This document shows, piece by piece, positions 4,653-5,860 of a stretch of 5,860 nucleotides of DNA; position 1 is the stretch's first letter, and each line of letters opens with the position of its first letter. A program made the translations under genes and the position numbers. The stretch is taken from assembly GCA_026225015.1 (NCBI GenBank), contig JAMFRY010000109.1, positions 1 to 5,860 on the forward strand, read 5' to 3'. The notes beneath the pieces are model-generated. The model had not been told where the DNA came from and searched no databases. It was given only the letters and a program-made list of their open reading frames with translations. This DNA is from Alphaproteobacteria bacterium (GTDB taxonomy: Bacteria > Pseudomonadota > Alphaproteobacteria > Acetobacterales > Acetobacteraceae).

Positions 4653-5860
4653 ATGGCGAAAAAGCCCGCTGGCAGTGACGATGGCGTAACTAAAATTTTG
4701 GATCTGATCAAGGAGCACGGCGTTGAATATGTCGATCTTCGGTTCACCGATCCGAAGGGTAAATGGCAACATACGGCGCAGCATATTTCGACCGTAGATG
4801 CCGATGCGCTGAAGGATGGTTTCATGTTCGACGGCTCCTCGATCGCCGGCTGGAAGGCGATCAACGAATCCGACATGATTTTGCAGCCCGATCTGGATAC
4901 GGCCGTTTTGGACCCGTTTGCGGCCAAGCCGAGCCTGATCCTGTTCTGCGATATCGTCGAGCCGGCGACCGGCCAGGGCTATGCGCGCGACCCGCGCTCG
5001 ACCGCCAAGCGCGTCGAGGCCTATGTGAAGTCCACCGGGATCGGCGACACCGTGATCATCGGCGCGGAAGCAGAGTTTTTCATTTTCGACTCGGTGAAAT
5101 TCGGAACTGGCGGCAATTACGGCATCTATCAGCTCGACAGCATCGAGGGCCCCGGCTCCTCGCTGAAAGACTATCCGGAAGGCAATATGGGGCATCGCCC
5201 CGCCATCAAGGGCGGCTATTTCCCGGTGCCGCCGGTGGATGGCGATAGCGATCTGCGCGCCGAGATGCTCTCCTCGATGGGCGAGATGGGCCTGCCGATC
5301 GAAAAGCACCACCATGAGGTGGCGCAATCGCAGCACGAGCTTGGAACCAAGTTCAATACGCTCACCAAAATGGCCGACCAGATGCAGATCTATAAGTACT
5401 GCGTCCATAACGTCGCCCATTCCTACGGCAAAACCGCGACCTTCATGCCCAAGCCGATCTATGGCGATAACGGCTCGGGCATGCACACGCATATTTCCAT
5501 CTGGAAGGCTGGCAAGCCGCTTTTTGCCGGCAATGGCTATGCGGATCTGTCGGAGATGTGTCTGTACGCCATTGGCGGCATCATCAAGCATGCAAAGGCG
5601 ATCAACGCCTTCACCAATCCGGGGACCAACAGCTATAAGCGGCTGATCCCCGGCTTCGAGGCGCCGGTGCTGCTGGCCTATTCGGCCCGCAACCGCTCCG
5701 CTTCCTGCCGGATTCCCTACACCACCAGCCCGAAGGCCAAGCGCGTGGAAGTACGGTTCCCGGACCCGACCGCGAACCCGTATCTCTCCTTCGCAGCCGT
5801 CGCCATGGCGGCACTGGATGGCATCAAGAACAAGATCCATCCGGGCGATCCAATGGACAA
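4653..5860 (+). CDS. glnA: glutamine synthetase type I, 3'-truncated by window edge
   Basis: GlnA makes glutamine from glutamate, ammonia and ATP as a cytoplasmic dodecamer and is the entry point of nitrogen assimilation. ATG 4653 (GGGG at 4642-4645 as a modest ribosome site) opens 402 complete codons with no stop; about 470 are expected in the family. Seen in order: the active-site latch loop DGSSIAGWKAINESDM (60-75), metal ligands in GAEAEFFIFD (E139, E141), KHHHEVAQSQHELG (E222, E229), NGSGMHTHISIWK (H278 region), NPGTNSYKRLIPGFEAPV (322-339), and the ATP/substrate segment YSARNRSASCRIP (343-355). The window ends at HPGDPMD; the adenylylation tyrosine expected in a following LYDLPPE motif lies just outside. 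The 5' gene glnB encodes the PII regulator of this enzyme's adenylylation, so the pair forms one regulatory unit. Confidence 0.98.
   Translation, partial: MAKKPAGSDDGVTKILDLIKEHGVEYVDLRFTDPKGKWQHTAQHISTVDADALKDGFMFDGSSIAGWKAINESDMILQPDLDTAVLDPFAAKPSLILFCDIVEPATGQGYARDPRSTAKRVEAYVKSTGIGDTVIIGAEAEFFIFDSVKFGTGGNYGIYQLDSIEGPGSSLKDYPEGNMGHRPAIKGGYFPVPPVDGDSDLRAEMLSSMGEMGLPIEKHHHEVAQSQHELGTKFNTLTKMADQMQIYKYCVHNVAHSYGKTATFMPKPIYGDNGSGMHTHISIWKAGKPLFAGNGYADLSEMCLYAIGGIIKHAKAINAFTNPGTNSYKRLIPGFEAPVLLAYSARNRSASCRIPYTTSPKAKRVEVRFPDPTANPYLSFAAVAMAALDGIKNKIHPGDPMD

Noticed and set aside
4632..5840. 402-codon open frame on the - strand opposite glnA
   Set aside because: Its codons are the exact reverse complements of glnA codons. 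In GC-rich genes the sense codons TTA, CTA and TCA are rare, so this antisense frame stays open by composition. The protein looks low-complexity (His/Arg/Gly rich) and glnA is unmistakable.

Overview
The window looks like ordinary chromosome from a GC-rich alphaproteobacterium. The pointers are an endonuclease-type MutL (the kind found in bacteria without MutH), a glnB-glnA pair behind a sigma-54-type promoter, and glutamine synthetase and PII sequences of alphaproteobacterial flavour. The general look (for example the MobA and aminotransferase sequences) would fit a Rhodospirillales/Acetobacterales relative, but that finer placement is only an impression.

Layout from left to right: (1) the C-terminal two thirds of mutL on the + strand, entering from outside the window; (2) a 168-base gap with a good promoter candidate, then a small + strand lipoprotein gene of unknown function, visibly lower in GC than its neighbours; (3) a - strand block, read right to left, of a PLP-dependent class I/II aminotransferase, then tRNA-His(GTG), then mobA, which begins only 18 bases after the tRNA CCA end and ends 9 bases from the lipoprotein stop (convergent genes); (4) a 282-base divergent control region between the aminotransferase and glnB, holding a sigma-54 -24/-12 promoter with exact GG-N10-GC spacing, a hairpin at the predicted mRNA 5' end, an 11-base direct repeat and a possible 15-codon leader; (5) + strand glnB (PII) and, after a 152-base gap, glnA (type I glutamine synthetase), which runs off the right edge just before its expected adenylylation tyrosine.

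Functional links: glnB and glnA form one nitrogen-assimilation unit, PII being the 2-oxoglutarate/ATP/energy sensor that governs NtrBC signalling and GlnA adenylylation, and the promoter type fits NtrC control. The other genes (mismatch repair, molybdenum cofactor maturation, histidine tRNA, transamination) are housekeeping genes without an obvious shared pathway.

I found no defence system, mobile element, CRISPR array or clearly new multi-gene system. The parts that most deserve a second look are the glnB leader, the tRNA-His/mobA junction and tRNA-His identity, and the orphan lipoprotein with a possible operator over its promoter.
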